A DNA stretch of 64,000 nucleotides from Streptomyces corallincola (GTDB lineage: Bacteria > Actinomycetota > Actinomycetes > Streptomycetales > Streptomycetaceae), in contig NZ_JAHRXF010000016.1 in assembly GCF_019104725.1 (NCBI RefSeq), forward strand, positions 56,194-120,193, written 5' to 3'. The notes below the pieces were generated by a model that ran no database searches, had not been told where the DNA came from, and saw nothing but the letters and a program-made list of their open reading frames with translations. This document shows, one piece after another, positions 26,437-34,900 of this stretch (the stretch's first letter is position 1; each line of letters opens with the position of its first letter). The position numbers and the translations under genes were made by a program.

Positions 26437-27366
26437 ATGAGTACCCGAACCGAGCCCGCGTACGCGGCAGCGGACGCGAGCGAGTCCGCTCCGGCGGGAG
26501 CGGCGCCGAGCGCGCCGGCCCCGGCGGAGGCGGACGCCGCGGCCGAACCGCCGCATGCCGCGACCGGGTCGCCGCGGCCTCCCACCGGCGGCGGCGAGAA
26601 CCCGGCCCGGCGGGGAGACGGCCCTGTACGCCCGCCCCTGCTCCGTGAGTTCCTGCTCGTCGCCGGATTGTTCATCGTCTACAAAATCGGGCGCCAACTG
26701 GCCACCGGCCACACCGGCGCCGCCTTCCGCGACGCGCACCGCGTCTGGGGCCTCGAACGCGCCCTGGACCTGCCCCGCGAGAACGGCGTGCAGTCGCTGC
26801 TGCTGCACGGCGGTGATCTCGTCCAGGTGGCGAACACCTACTACGCGACCGTGCACTTCCCGGCGACGGTGGCGTTCCTGGTCTGGCTGTATCTGCGGCA
26901 CCCCGCGCACTACCTGTGGGCGCGCCGCGTACTGGCCGTCCTCACCGGCGCCGCGCTGGTGCTGCCGTTCGTCTTCCCGCTGGCCCCGCCCCGGATGCTG
27001 GCCGCCACCGGTCTGATCGACACCGGCCGGGTCTTCGGCCCGTCGGTGTACGGCCCCCCGGCCGCCGACCACCTCTCCAACCAGTTCGCCGCGATGCCGT
27101 CGCTGCACTTCGGGTGGGCGCTGATGGTGGCGATCGGCATGACGGCCGTCACCCGCTCCCGCCTGCGCGTGCTGTGGCTGCTGCATCCGCTGCTGACCCT
27201 CGCGGTGATCGTGGGCACGGCCAACCACTACTGGCTGGACTCGGCCGCGGCGGCCGTCATGCTCGCCGCCGCGCTCGCCGTCGTACCCCGGCCGGGAGCC
27301 GTACGCGACACGACCGCGCCGCGCGCCCCGGCGCACCGGCCCGTGTTCGCGGGGGCGGGCCGATGA
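26437..27366 (+). CDS. PAP2-superfamily membrane phosphatase / phosphotransferase
   Basis: Integral membrane protein of 309 residues. A long Ala/Pro/Glu-rich cytoplasmic N-terminus (about 65 residues) precedes roughly six membrane spans. Active-site motifs of the PAP2_3/Aur1-like branch are AMPSLHFGWALM (PSxH) and ANHYWLDS (HxxxD), which coordinate a phosphohistidine intermediate. Likely substrates are lipid phosphates such as phosphatidate or polyprenyl diphosphate, or an inositol-phosphate transfer; the sequence does not decide. The downstream EamA transporter starts within its stop codon (ATGA), so the two proteins are made together. The divergent TetR gene and the operator array suggest inducible expression. 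Confidence 0.85.
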   Translation: MSTRTEPAYAAADASESAPAGAAPSAPAPAEADAAAEPPHAATGSPRPPTGGGENPARRGDGPVRPPLLREFLLVAGLFIVYKIGRQLATGHTGAAFRDAHRVWGLERALDLPRENGVQSLLLHGGDLVQVANTYYATVHFPATVAFLVWLYLRHPAHYLWARRVLAVLTGAALVLPFVFPLAPPRMLAATGLIDTGRVFGPSVYGPPAADHLSNQFAAMPSLHFGWALMVAIGMTAVTRSRLRVLWLLHPLLTLAVIVGTANHYWLDSAAAAVMLAAALAVVPRPGAVRDTTAPRAPAHRPVFAGAGR

Positions 27367-28361
27367 GCGCCGCCGCACCGCTCGCCGTGGGTCTCTCGCT
27401 GGTCTCCGCCGTGGCCTACGCGCTGGCCGCCGTCGCCCAGGAACGCATGGCCGCGCGCGGCGCGGGCGCGGGGCTGGTACGGCTGCTCGGCACGGGTGCC
27501 TGGTGGGCGGCCGTCGGTCTGAACGCCGGGGCCGCGCTGCTGCACGTGGTGGCCCTGAAGTACGGCCCGCTGACCCTGGTCCAGCCGCTGGGCGCGCTCA
27601 CCCTGGTGGCCGCGGTACCGCTGGGGGCGCGGGCGGCCGGGCGCCGGGTGCGCGCGGTGGAGTGGCGCGGTACGGCGCTGACGCTGGCCGGGCTCGGCGC
27701 GCTGCTGGTGACGGCGTCGGGACCGGCGCCGCACCGGGTGCTGAGTCTCACCGAGGCGCTGGGGGTGGCCGGAGCGACGGCCGCCGCGATCGGTCTGCTG
27801 GCCCGGCGCGGAGGGCGGCCGGGGCTGCGCCACGCGACCGCGTCCGGCCTCGCCTCGGGCGTGGCGTCGGCGCTGACCCAGACCGTGACGGTGGCCGCGA
27901 CGGACCGGACCGGGCCGCCGCTCGGGGTCCGTGAGGCGGTGGTCGCGGTGCTGGTCGCCGCGTTCGCCGCCGGTGGGCTGCTGCTGTCGCAGACCGCGTA
28001 CCGGGGCGGGCTCGGCGCTCCGCTGGCCGTGGTCACCCTGGCCAACCCGGTGGCCGCCGCCGCCATCGGCCTCGCGCTGCTCGGCCAGGGTCTGCACGGC
28101 GGCCCGGAGGGCGTCCTGCTCGCGCTGGGCGGTGCGGTGCTGGCCGCGCGGGGCGTGCTCCTGCTGGCCCGCGCGACACCCGGCGTACCGCCCGGCCCGC
28201 CCGGCGACGGCGCTGCGGGTCCGGGTCCGGGCGCTCCCGCCGATGCCGATGCCGAGCACCCGGTGGCGGCGGTGCTCGCCCTCCCGCCCGGCACGGCCAC
28301 CCCGGAACCCGCGCTGAAGCCGCGCCAGCGGGGACGGCGGCGGCACCTCACGCCCCACTGA
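27363..28361 (+). CDS. EamA/DMT-superfamily membrane transporter
   Basis: Membrane protein of 332 residues with about nine to ten hydrophobic helices arranged as two EamA-like halves (LSLVSAVAYALAAVAQERMA at the start, VTLANPVAAAAIGLALLGQG in the last quarter). A polar Pro/Ala-rich cytoplasmic tail of about 60 residues follows. The drug/metabolite transporter family exports metabolites or flips lipids; the substrate is unknown. The start ATG 27363 overlaps the PAP2 stop by 4 bases, so a functional pair is very likely, for example handling of a phosphorylated lipid and its dephosphorylated product. Regulation is presumably by the divergent TetR protein. Confidence 0.82.
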   Translation: MSAAAPLAVGLSLVSAVAYALAAVAQERMAARGAGAGLVRLLGTGAWWAAVGLNAGAALLHVVALKYGPLTLVQPLGALTLVAAVPLGARAAGRRVRAVEWRGTALTLAGLGALLVTASGPAPHRVLSLTEALGVAGATAAAIGLLARRGGRPGLRHATASGLASGVASALTQTVTVAATDRTGPPLGVREAVVAVLVAAFAAGGLLLSQTAYRGGLGAPLAVVTLANPVAAAAIGLALLGQGLHGGPEGVLLALGGAVLAARGVLLLARATPGVPPGPPGDGAAGPGPGAPADADAEHPVAAVLALPPGTATPEPALKPRQRGRRRHLTPH

Positions 28362-28414
28362 GCCCACGGGACTCGGGGCGGGGCAGCTCCGGGACGGGGT
28401 GTCCCCCTCCGCGC

Positions 28415-29251
28415 TCAGCCCAGGCCGCGCGAGTCCTGCTTGAGTGCCGTGTCCACCGTGAGCGCGGTGGCCACGACCAGGCTCAGCAGGGGGTCGGGGA
28501 GCTGGTGGTGGATCTGGAGGACGTAGTTGTCCGCCGTGGTGAAGAGGGTCTTGGCCAGGCCCTCCCAGGTCTTGGTGATCCGCGCGACCTCGGTGTCGGT
28601 GTGGTCGGTGATGGCGAAGTTCCACGCCCGCCAGTTCTCCGCCTTGATCGCGCCGACCTTCTGGCCGTTCACGTTCATGGCGAAGTTGATCTTGCCGATC
28701 ATGTTCTGCTGGACGATCTCACCGACCGGCGTGCCGTCCGGACGGGTCACCAGGACACGGGACTTGAAGATCTTCGCGGGCCGGGTGAGCAGCAGCACCG
28801 GCTGCCCGTGGGCGTCGCGGATCTCCAGCCGGTGGGTCATGTACTGGTCGAGGCTGGAGACGAAGCGCAGTATCTTCCTCAGCGCGCTCTGGCCGACCTC
28901 AGCGACCGAGGCGATCTGCCGACCGCTCTGGTCCATGACCGTGTACTCGTTGGTCAGCTCGATCAGCTTGGCCTTCTGGTTCACCACCAGGACCGGTTCG
29001 GTGAAGAGGGTGCCGCCGCCGGGGCCGCCCGCCGTGACACCGGCCTGGTCGCGCACCTGGCGCTGCACACGGGGGTCGGGGTGCGGCGCGGCCTGCGCCT
29101 GGGGCGCGGCTTGCGGGGGCACCTGTCCGGCGGCCTGCTGCGCGGCGTTGGTGTGCTCGGTCCAGCGGACGCCGTCCCAGTAACGGAGGGTCTGCGCGGC
29201 CCCGTGCGGGTCGGGATACCAGCCTGCGGGGGTGTTCGATTGCGTGGTCAC
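28415..29251 (-). CDS. DUF2510 plus scramblase/LURP-one-related (Tubby-like) protein
   Basis: Protein of 278 residues. The N-terminal DUF2510 motif (PAGWYPDPHGA ... LRYWDGVRWTEHT) is joined by a Gln/Ala/Pro linker to a C-terminal domain of about 185 residues resembling phospholipid scramblase/LURP-one-related proteins. These have a beta-barrel with a hydrophobic central helix: LVVNQKAKLIELTNEYTVMD, VGQSALRKILRFVSSLDQY, MIGKINFAMNVNGQKVGAIK and a C-terminal helix LLSLVVATALTVDTALKQ. In bacteria the function is unknown; association with membranes is probable. The start GTG 29251 has only a weak ribosome site (GGGG). A cluster of CCGTACGG palindromes lies upstream. Confidence 0.8.
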   Translation of the reverse strand: MTTQSNTPAGWYPDPHGAAQTLRYWDGVRWTEHTNAAQQAAGQVPPQAAPQAQAAPHPDPRVQRQVRDQAGVTAGGPGGGTLFTEPVLVVNQKAKLIELTNEYTVMDQSGRQIASVAEVGQSALRKILRFVSSLDQYMTHRLEIRDAHGQPVLLLTRPAKIFKSRVLVTRPDGTPVGEIVQQNMIGKINFAMNVNGQKVGAIKAENWRAWNFAITDHTDTEVARITKTWEGLAKTLFTTADNYVLQIHHQLPDPLLSLVVATALTVDTALKQDSRGLG

Positions 29252-29301
29252 CGGGGCACATTACCCCGGCCTGACCGGTACCTGACCAGCGTGACGGGGG
29301 G

Positions 29302-29433
29302 CCCGTACGGGACGGTGACCGGGTCCGTACGGGGCCGTGACCCGGCCGGTACGACGACGGTCCGGCGGGTCCCGTACGGGCTCGACGGTCCGGCGGGTCC
29401 CGTACGGGGCAGTGCGCGCCGCCCCGTACGGGG
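29302..29433. repeat. Cluster of five CCGTACGG palindromes with a 26-bp direct repeat
   Basis: CCGTACGG-centred palindromes lie at 29302-29311, 29325-29332, 29371-29380, 29399-29408 and 29422-29433 (the last is 12 bp, CCCCGTACGGGG). A 26-bp segment at 29355-29380 is repeated exactly at 29383-29408. All are between the phospholipase stop and the scramblase-like start. They may act as terminators, as a REP-like element or as a regulator array. Confidence 0.8.
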
Positions 29434-29438
29434 ACGGC

Positions 29439-31487
29439 TCAGACCGTCACGAGAGCCGGGTCGCTGACGCCGGGGCGCCCGTTCTCGATGTGCCCGGCGA
29501 AGCCGCGCCGGAACGCGGCGTCGGTCTCCGAGGTGACGGTCAGGTCGTACCAGCGGGAGCCGGACGCGAGCCGCACGGTGTGCCGCACGGTCGCGCCGGG
29601 CCTGACGGTCACGGTGGCCGGAGCGCCGCCGTAGCCGTCCGTCACCTTCAGCCGGACGGTGGCCGACCCCCCGGTGGTGAAGGTGAGTTCGAGGTCGTCG
29701 CCGACGGGGCGGGCGGTGACCTCGGGTCCGGCGGTCTTGTTGACGCCCTTGAAGCTGCGCGCGAACCCGTTGGGACCGTGCACGGTCAGGTCGTAACTCC
29801 CTCCCGAATAAGCGGAGTTCCAGGTGTCGGTGAGCTTCTTGCCCGCCTCCGTGGTGTACGGCCAGGGACCGTCCGCGCGGTTGCCCGAGGTGACCAGGAA
29901 GGCGGCGCCCGCCTGTGCGCCGGAGGCGAAGGTCAGGGTGAACCTCCCGGCGGCCGTGTCCGCCGAACCATCCACCACCGGCGCGTACTTGAGCGGCCGG
30001 GTGGGACGGCTGCCGCGCTCCTGCTTCGGCAGCGCCGGGTGCGCGGGCGGGGTCGGCACGTAGTCGGGGTGCCGGTCGCGGTCCGGCGGGGCGTAGCCGC
30101 CCGTGGACGGCAGCGACACCGGACGGGTGTCCGGGCGGGAGAAGTCGAACGCGGAGGTCAGATCGCCGCACACCGCCCGGCGCCACGGCGAGATGTTGGG
30201 CTCCCGCACCCCGAAGCGGCCCTCGATGAACCGGATGATCGAGGTGTGGTCGAAGGTCTCGGAGCAGACGTAACCGCCCTTGCTCCAGGGCGAGACGACC
30301 AGCATCGGCACCCGCTGTCCCAGCCCGTACGGCCCCGTCGGGTTGGCCGCGCTCCCCTTGAACAGGTCCAGCGCCGGATCAACGGTGGACAGGCCCTGCG
30401 CGGCGGAGGCGGGCGGGAACGGCGGGATCACGTGGTCGAAGAAGCCGTCGTTCTCGTCGTACGTGATGAACAGCGCCGTCTTCGCCCACACCTCGGGATC
30501 GGAGGTGAGCGCGTCCAGCACCTGGGAGATGTACCAGGCACCGTAGTTGGCGGGCCAGTTGGGGTGCTCGGTGAACGCCTCGGGCGCCGCGATCCAGGAC
30601 ACCTGGGGCAGCCTGCCCGCCTTCACGTCGGCCTTCAGCCGGTCGAAGTACCCTTCGCCCTTGCGGGCGTCGGTGCCGGTGCGGGCCTTGTCGTACAGCG
30701 GGTCACCGGGCCGGGCCTCGCGGTACTGGTTGAAGTACAGCAGCGAGTTGTCGCCGTAGTTGCCCCGGTAGGCATCGTCGATCCAGCCCCAACCACCATT
30801 CGCGTCAAGGCCGTTGCCGACGTCCTGGTAGATCTTCCAGGAGACCCCGGCCGCTTCGAGACGTTCCGGGTACGTCGTCCAGCCGTACCCCTTCTCGTCG
30901 TTGCCGAGGACCGGGCCGCCGCCCTTGCCGTCGTTGCCGGTGTGTCCCGTCCACATGTAGTAGCGGTTGGGGTCGGTGGAGCCGATGAACGAGCAGTGGT
31001 AGGCGTCGCAGATGGTGAAGGCGTCCGCGAGCGCGTAGTGGAACGGGATGTCGGCACGGGTCAGATACGCCATCGTCGTCGGGGACTTGGCGGGCACCCA
31101 CCCGTCGTACCTGCCCCCGTTGAACGCGGCGTGGCCGTCGTTCCAGCCGTGCGGCAGGTCCTGGATGAACGCCATGCCGAGGTCGTCGGCGTCCGGGTGG
31201 AACGGCAGCACGTCCTTGGTGCCGTCGGACTGCTTCCACACCGAGCGGCCGTTCTGCGACACCGAACGCGGGTCCCCGAAGCCGCGCACCCCGCGCAGCG
31301 ACCCGAAGTAGTGGTCGAACGAACGGTTCTCCTGCATCAGGACGACGACGTGCTCGACGTCCCGCACCGTACCCGTCCGACGATGCGCGGGCACCGCCGC
31401 CGCACGCTCGATACTGTTCGACAGCGCACTGAACGCCGTGGTGGCGCCCGCGAGCTGCAGGAATCGCCGCCGGTTCACATCGGTCAT
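29439..31487 (-). CDS. plcA: Tat-exported phospholipase C (phosphoesterase family)
   Basis: Secreted phospholipase C of 682 residues of the non-hemolytic PLC/acid phosphatase AcpA group. The N-terminus is a twin-arginine signal (MTDVNRRRFLQLAGATTAFS), consistent with export of a folded metalloenzyme. Catalytic-domain motifs are VVVLMQENRSFDHYFGSLRG, WVPAKSPTTMAYLTRADIPF, HYALADAFTICDAYHCS, FITYDENDGFFDHV and GLGQRVPMLVVSPWSKGG. Two C-terminal beta-domains (bacterial phospholipase C C-terminal type, about 470-680) follow. It probably liberates phosphate from phospholipids. The ATG at 31487 is the first position giving a clean Tat signal; an open frame further upstream is not coding. No convincing PHO box was found. 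Confidence 0.9.
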   Translation of the reverse strand: MTDVNRRRFLQLAGATTAFSALSNSIERAAAVPAHRRTGTVRDVEHVVVLMQENRSFDHYFGSLRGVRGFGDPRSVSQNGRSVWKQSDGTKDVLPFHPDADDLGMAFIQDLPHGWNDGHAAFNGGRYDGWVPAKSPTTMAYLTRADIPFHYALADAFTICDAYHCSFIGSTDPNRYYMWTGHTGNDGKGGGPVLGNDEKGYGWTTYPERLEAAGVSWKIYQDVGNGLDANGGWGWIDDAYRGNYGDNSLLYFNQYREARPGDPLYDKARTGTDARKGEGYFDRLKADVKAGRLPQVSWIAAPEAFTEHPNWPANYGAWYISQVLDALTSDPEVWAKTALFITYDENDGFFDHVIPPFPPASAAQGLSTVDPALDLFKGSAANPTGPYGLGQRVPMLVVSPWSKGGYVCSETFDHTSIIRFIEGRFGVREPNISPWRRAVCGDLTSAFDFSRPDTRPVSLPSTGGYAPPDRDRHPDYVPTPPAHPALPKQERGSRPTRPLKYAPVVDGSADTAAGRFTLTFASGAQAGAAFLVTSGNRADGPWPYTTEAGKKLTDTWNSAYSGGSYDLTVHGPNGFARSFKGVNKTAGPEVTARPVGDDLELTFTTGGSATVRLKVTDGYGGAPATVTVRPGATVRHTVRLASGSRWYDLTVTSETDAAFRRGFAGHIENGRPGVSDPALVTV

Positions 31488-31930
31488 GGCGTGGGGGTCC
31501 TCTCGTCGTCCGAACATCCGCGACACCGACCCGTCCGGCACCGGCGCGCAGCGAGTGTTCCAACGGCACCGAACGGGACGGAAGGGTCCGGTGGCGCCTA
31601 CATGAAAGTCACGAGTACGGCGGAGGAAGCCCCGCCCCGCTCCACCCCGGGTGGCACAGGGCGCGGCCGGGCCGGTGCCGCCGGGGCCGACCGCGGGAGC
31701 ATCAGCGGATTCCGGCCAACTGCCGTACCGGGGGCGGCCGGTGCGGGGACGGTATCCGGGCGGCGGCTCGGGTTCCGGATGACCGGTGTCGTCGTACGGG
31801 AGGCCGCGCCGGGGTACGGCCGGATCAGGACGGCGCGGCGCCGTGCTCCGCGTGTCTCCGGGACGTTCGCGGATATCGTTGTCCCGGTCCGCACGGGGGC
31901 GGACGGGGTACGGCGATCGGGGTGCCAGCC
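31488..31930. other. Divergent region between phospholipase and AfsR-like genes
   Basis: 443 bases in which I find no convincing gene. The composition is GC-rich with scattered CGTACGG-type short repeats; a GATATC-containing AT-richer patch at about 31869-31885 may be part of the promoter of the AfsR-like gene. No clear operator or terminator was recognised. Confidence 0.5.
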
Positions 31931-34900
31931 ATGTTCGAGGTACGTCTGCTCGGGCCGGTCGAGGTGTGGGACGGGGAGCGGCGGGCACCGCTCGGCGGGG
32001 TCAGACCGCTGGCCGTACTGGGCGCCCTGGTGGTGCGCCTCGGAGAGGTCCTGTCCACCGACCGCCTGGTGGACTGTGTGTGGGACGAACACGCCCCGGC
32101 CACGGCGGGCGCGCTGGTCGCCACCCATGTGTCGGCGGTGCGCCGGGCCCTGTCCCGGATCGGCGCCGCCGACCTCGTGGTCACCCGACCGCCCGGCTAC
32201 GTCGCCGTACTCGACCCGGACCGGGTGGACGCCCGGCGCTTCGAGAACCTGCTCGCCACCGCCCGCGAGGCCGCCGCCGAGGGCCGGACGGCCGAGGCGG
32301 TGGTGACCCTCGACGCGGCGCTGGGCCTGTGGCGCGGACAGGAGGCGCTGGAGGGCCTGGGCCAGACCTTCGCGCGGATCGAGTCGGCCCGCCTCGCGGA
32401 ACTGCGGCTGGTGGCGCGCGAGGAGTCGTTCGGCCTTCGGCTCGACCTCGGCCGCGAGGACGAGACCATCGCCCCGCTGCTCGCCCACGTCGCCGCGCAT
32501 CCACTGCGCGAACGTCCGCGCGGCCAGCTGATGACCGCCCTCTTCCGCACCGGCCGCGTCTCCGACGCCCTACGTACCTACCGGGAGGGCCGTACGGTCC
32601 TGCGCGACGAACTCGGCATCGAACCGGGCCCGCACCTGCGCGCCGTGCACCGCGCGGTACTGGCCGACGACACCGACGTGCTCGGAGCACCGGCCGCGCG
32701 CGGGCGTACGGCGCCCGGTACGGCGTCCGGCGCGACGCGGGCCGTACGGACCGGGGCAGGGACCGGAACCGGAACCGGAACCGGCGACACGACGGGGGAC
32801 CAGCACGCCCGGTCCGCGTGGCCCGTCTGGCCGGAGTGGCCGGGCGGGCCGCACGAGTCGAGCGGGCCGAGCGGGCCGCCGAAGGCACCAGGGGTGTCGG
32901 AGCAGGCGCACGTACATGACCGCTCGAGCGGTTCGGGCGGCTCGGGCGGTCCGGCCCACATGGGGCCGGGCGACATGGGGCCGGGCGACATGGACGCAGG
33001 CCACATGGACGCGCGCCACATGGACCGTCCAGGCAGCATGGGCGCGAGCCACATGGGCCCCGGCCATATGGACAGCACAGGCACCGCGGGCGGAGCAGCC
33101 GCCGCAGACGGTGTGCCGGACCGCCCGCCGACCGCGACTCACCCCTCTGGTCACCCGCCCGGCCACGCCGCCCGCCACGCCTCCGGCTCCGCCCCGCCCC
33201 ATCCCCGCCTCGCCGCCGACGCCCCGCCGCACATGGCGCCCGGCCGGAACGCCCCCGCCTCCTCCCCCGTCGCCGCGATGCCGCAGCGGCGCACCGCACC
33301 CGCTCCCTCCCATCTCCCGCCGGACATCGCGGACTTCGTGGGCCGCGAGGAGCAGATCGACTGGGCGGCGGGGCTGCTGGAGCGGGTGACGGCCGGGGGG
33401 CGTACGGCACCGCCGATCGGGGTGATCTCGGGGCGCTCGGGATCGGGGAAGACCGCGCTGGCCGTGCATGTGGGGCATCGCACCGCCGAACTCTTCCCGG
33501 ACGGGCGGCTGTTCATAGACCTCAGGGCCGCCGACACCACGCCCCTCCAGCCCGCCGACGCGCTCGCCCGGCTGCTGCGCGCGATGGGCGCCGAACCGGA
33601 GACGCTGCCCGGTTCCCTGGACGAGCTGACCGGGCTGTACCGCACCCACGTCGGGCACCGGCGCATCCTGCTGATCCTGGACAACGCGGCCGGTGAGGCG
33701 CACGTACGGCCGCTGCTGCCGCCCGGCGCCGGCTGCGCGGTGCTGGTCACCAGCCGGCGTCGGCTGGTCGCGCTGGAGGGCGCCGCGCATCTGGACCTGA
33801 CCGTGCCCGACGAGGGCGAGGCGCTGGAACTGCTGCGGCGGGTGGCCGGGGCCGAGCGCACCGGTGCCGAACCGGAACGGGCCGCCGAGATCGTCGCGCT
33901 GTGCGGTCGGCTGCCGCTCGCGGTGCGTATCGCGGGGGCCCGGCTGGCCGCCCGCCCGCACTGGGCGCCGGGGCGGCTGGCCGGACGGCTGCGGGACGAG
34001 CGGCGCAGGCTCAGCGAACTCAGCGCGGGCGACCTGGAGTTGCGGACCAGTCTGGAACTCGGGTACGCCGATCTGGACCCGCAGGAGCGCCGGGCGCTGC
34101 GCCGACTGGCCCTGCTGGACCTGCCCGACTTCGCGGCCTGGATAGCGGCGCCGCTGCTCGGCATCGGCACGGAGGAGGCCGAGGAGGCGGTCGAGCGGCT
34201 GGTGGACCGCCACTTCATCGACGTGCTCGGCGTGGACGGCACGGGCCGCGCCCGGTACCGCATCCACGACCTGGCCCGCGAGCACGCCCGCGAGCGGTGC
34301 CTCACCGAGGAGAGCCCCGGGGAGCGGGCGGCGGCCGTGCTGCGGCTGGTGGCGTGCTGGCTGGACCTGGCCCGCAAGGCAGCCGCGCGCGGGCCCGGCG
34401 GTTCGACCCGGCACTTCCCCGAGCCCGAGGTTGTACGGCCGCTCGATCCGGAGACCGAGGGGTCGCTGCTGGCGCGGCCCGCCGCCTGGTTCGCCGCCGA
34501 ACAGGCCGGTCTGCTCGCGGCGGCCGTGCACTGCGCCGACCACCGACTCCCGCGTGCCGCACGGGATCTCGCGGGTGCGCTGACAGCCAGCTCGGCGGCG
34601 CTCTACAACGAGTTCGACGCCTGGTCCCGCTCGCACACGGCCGCCCTCGCGGCGGTCCGGCGCGGCGGCGACCGCGAGGGCGAGGGCTGGCTGCTCACCG
34701 GTTACGGCCAACTCCGCTACGAGCAGGACGATTTCGACGCCTCGTACACAGACTTCGCGCACGCCCTGGACCGGTTCGAGACGCTCGGGCAGGTACCGCA
34801 CGGAGAAGCGGCGGCGCTGGCCGGGATGGGCACCGTCCGTCGTGAACAGGGCCGCCACGAAGAGGCGTTGACGCTGCTGCGGGCCGCGCTCGACCGGTAC

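Noticed and set aside
28391..28405. Terminator between the EamA and scramblase-like genes
   Set aside because: Only GGGAC/GTCCC (5 bp) pairs; too short compared with the other terminators here.
31557..31574. Possible PHO box before the phospholipase C gene
   Set aside because: GTTC-type half-sites occur but at 10-base spacing and in poor agreement with GTTCACC direct repeats at 11 bases; too weak to report.
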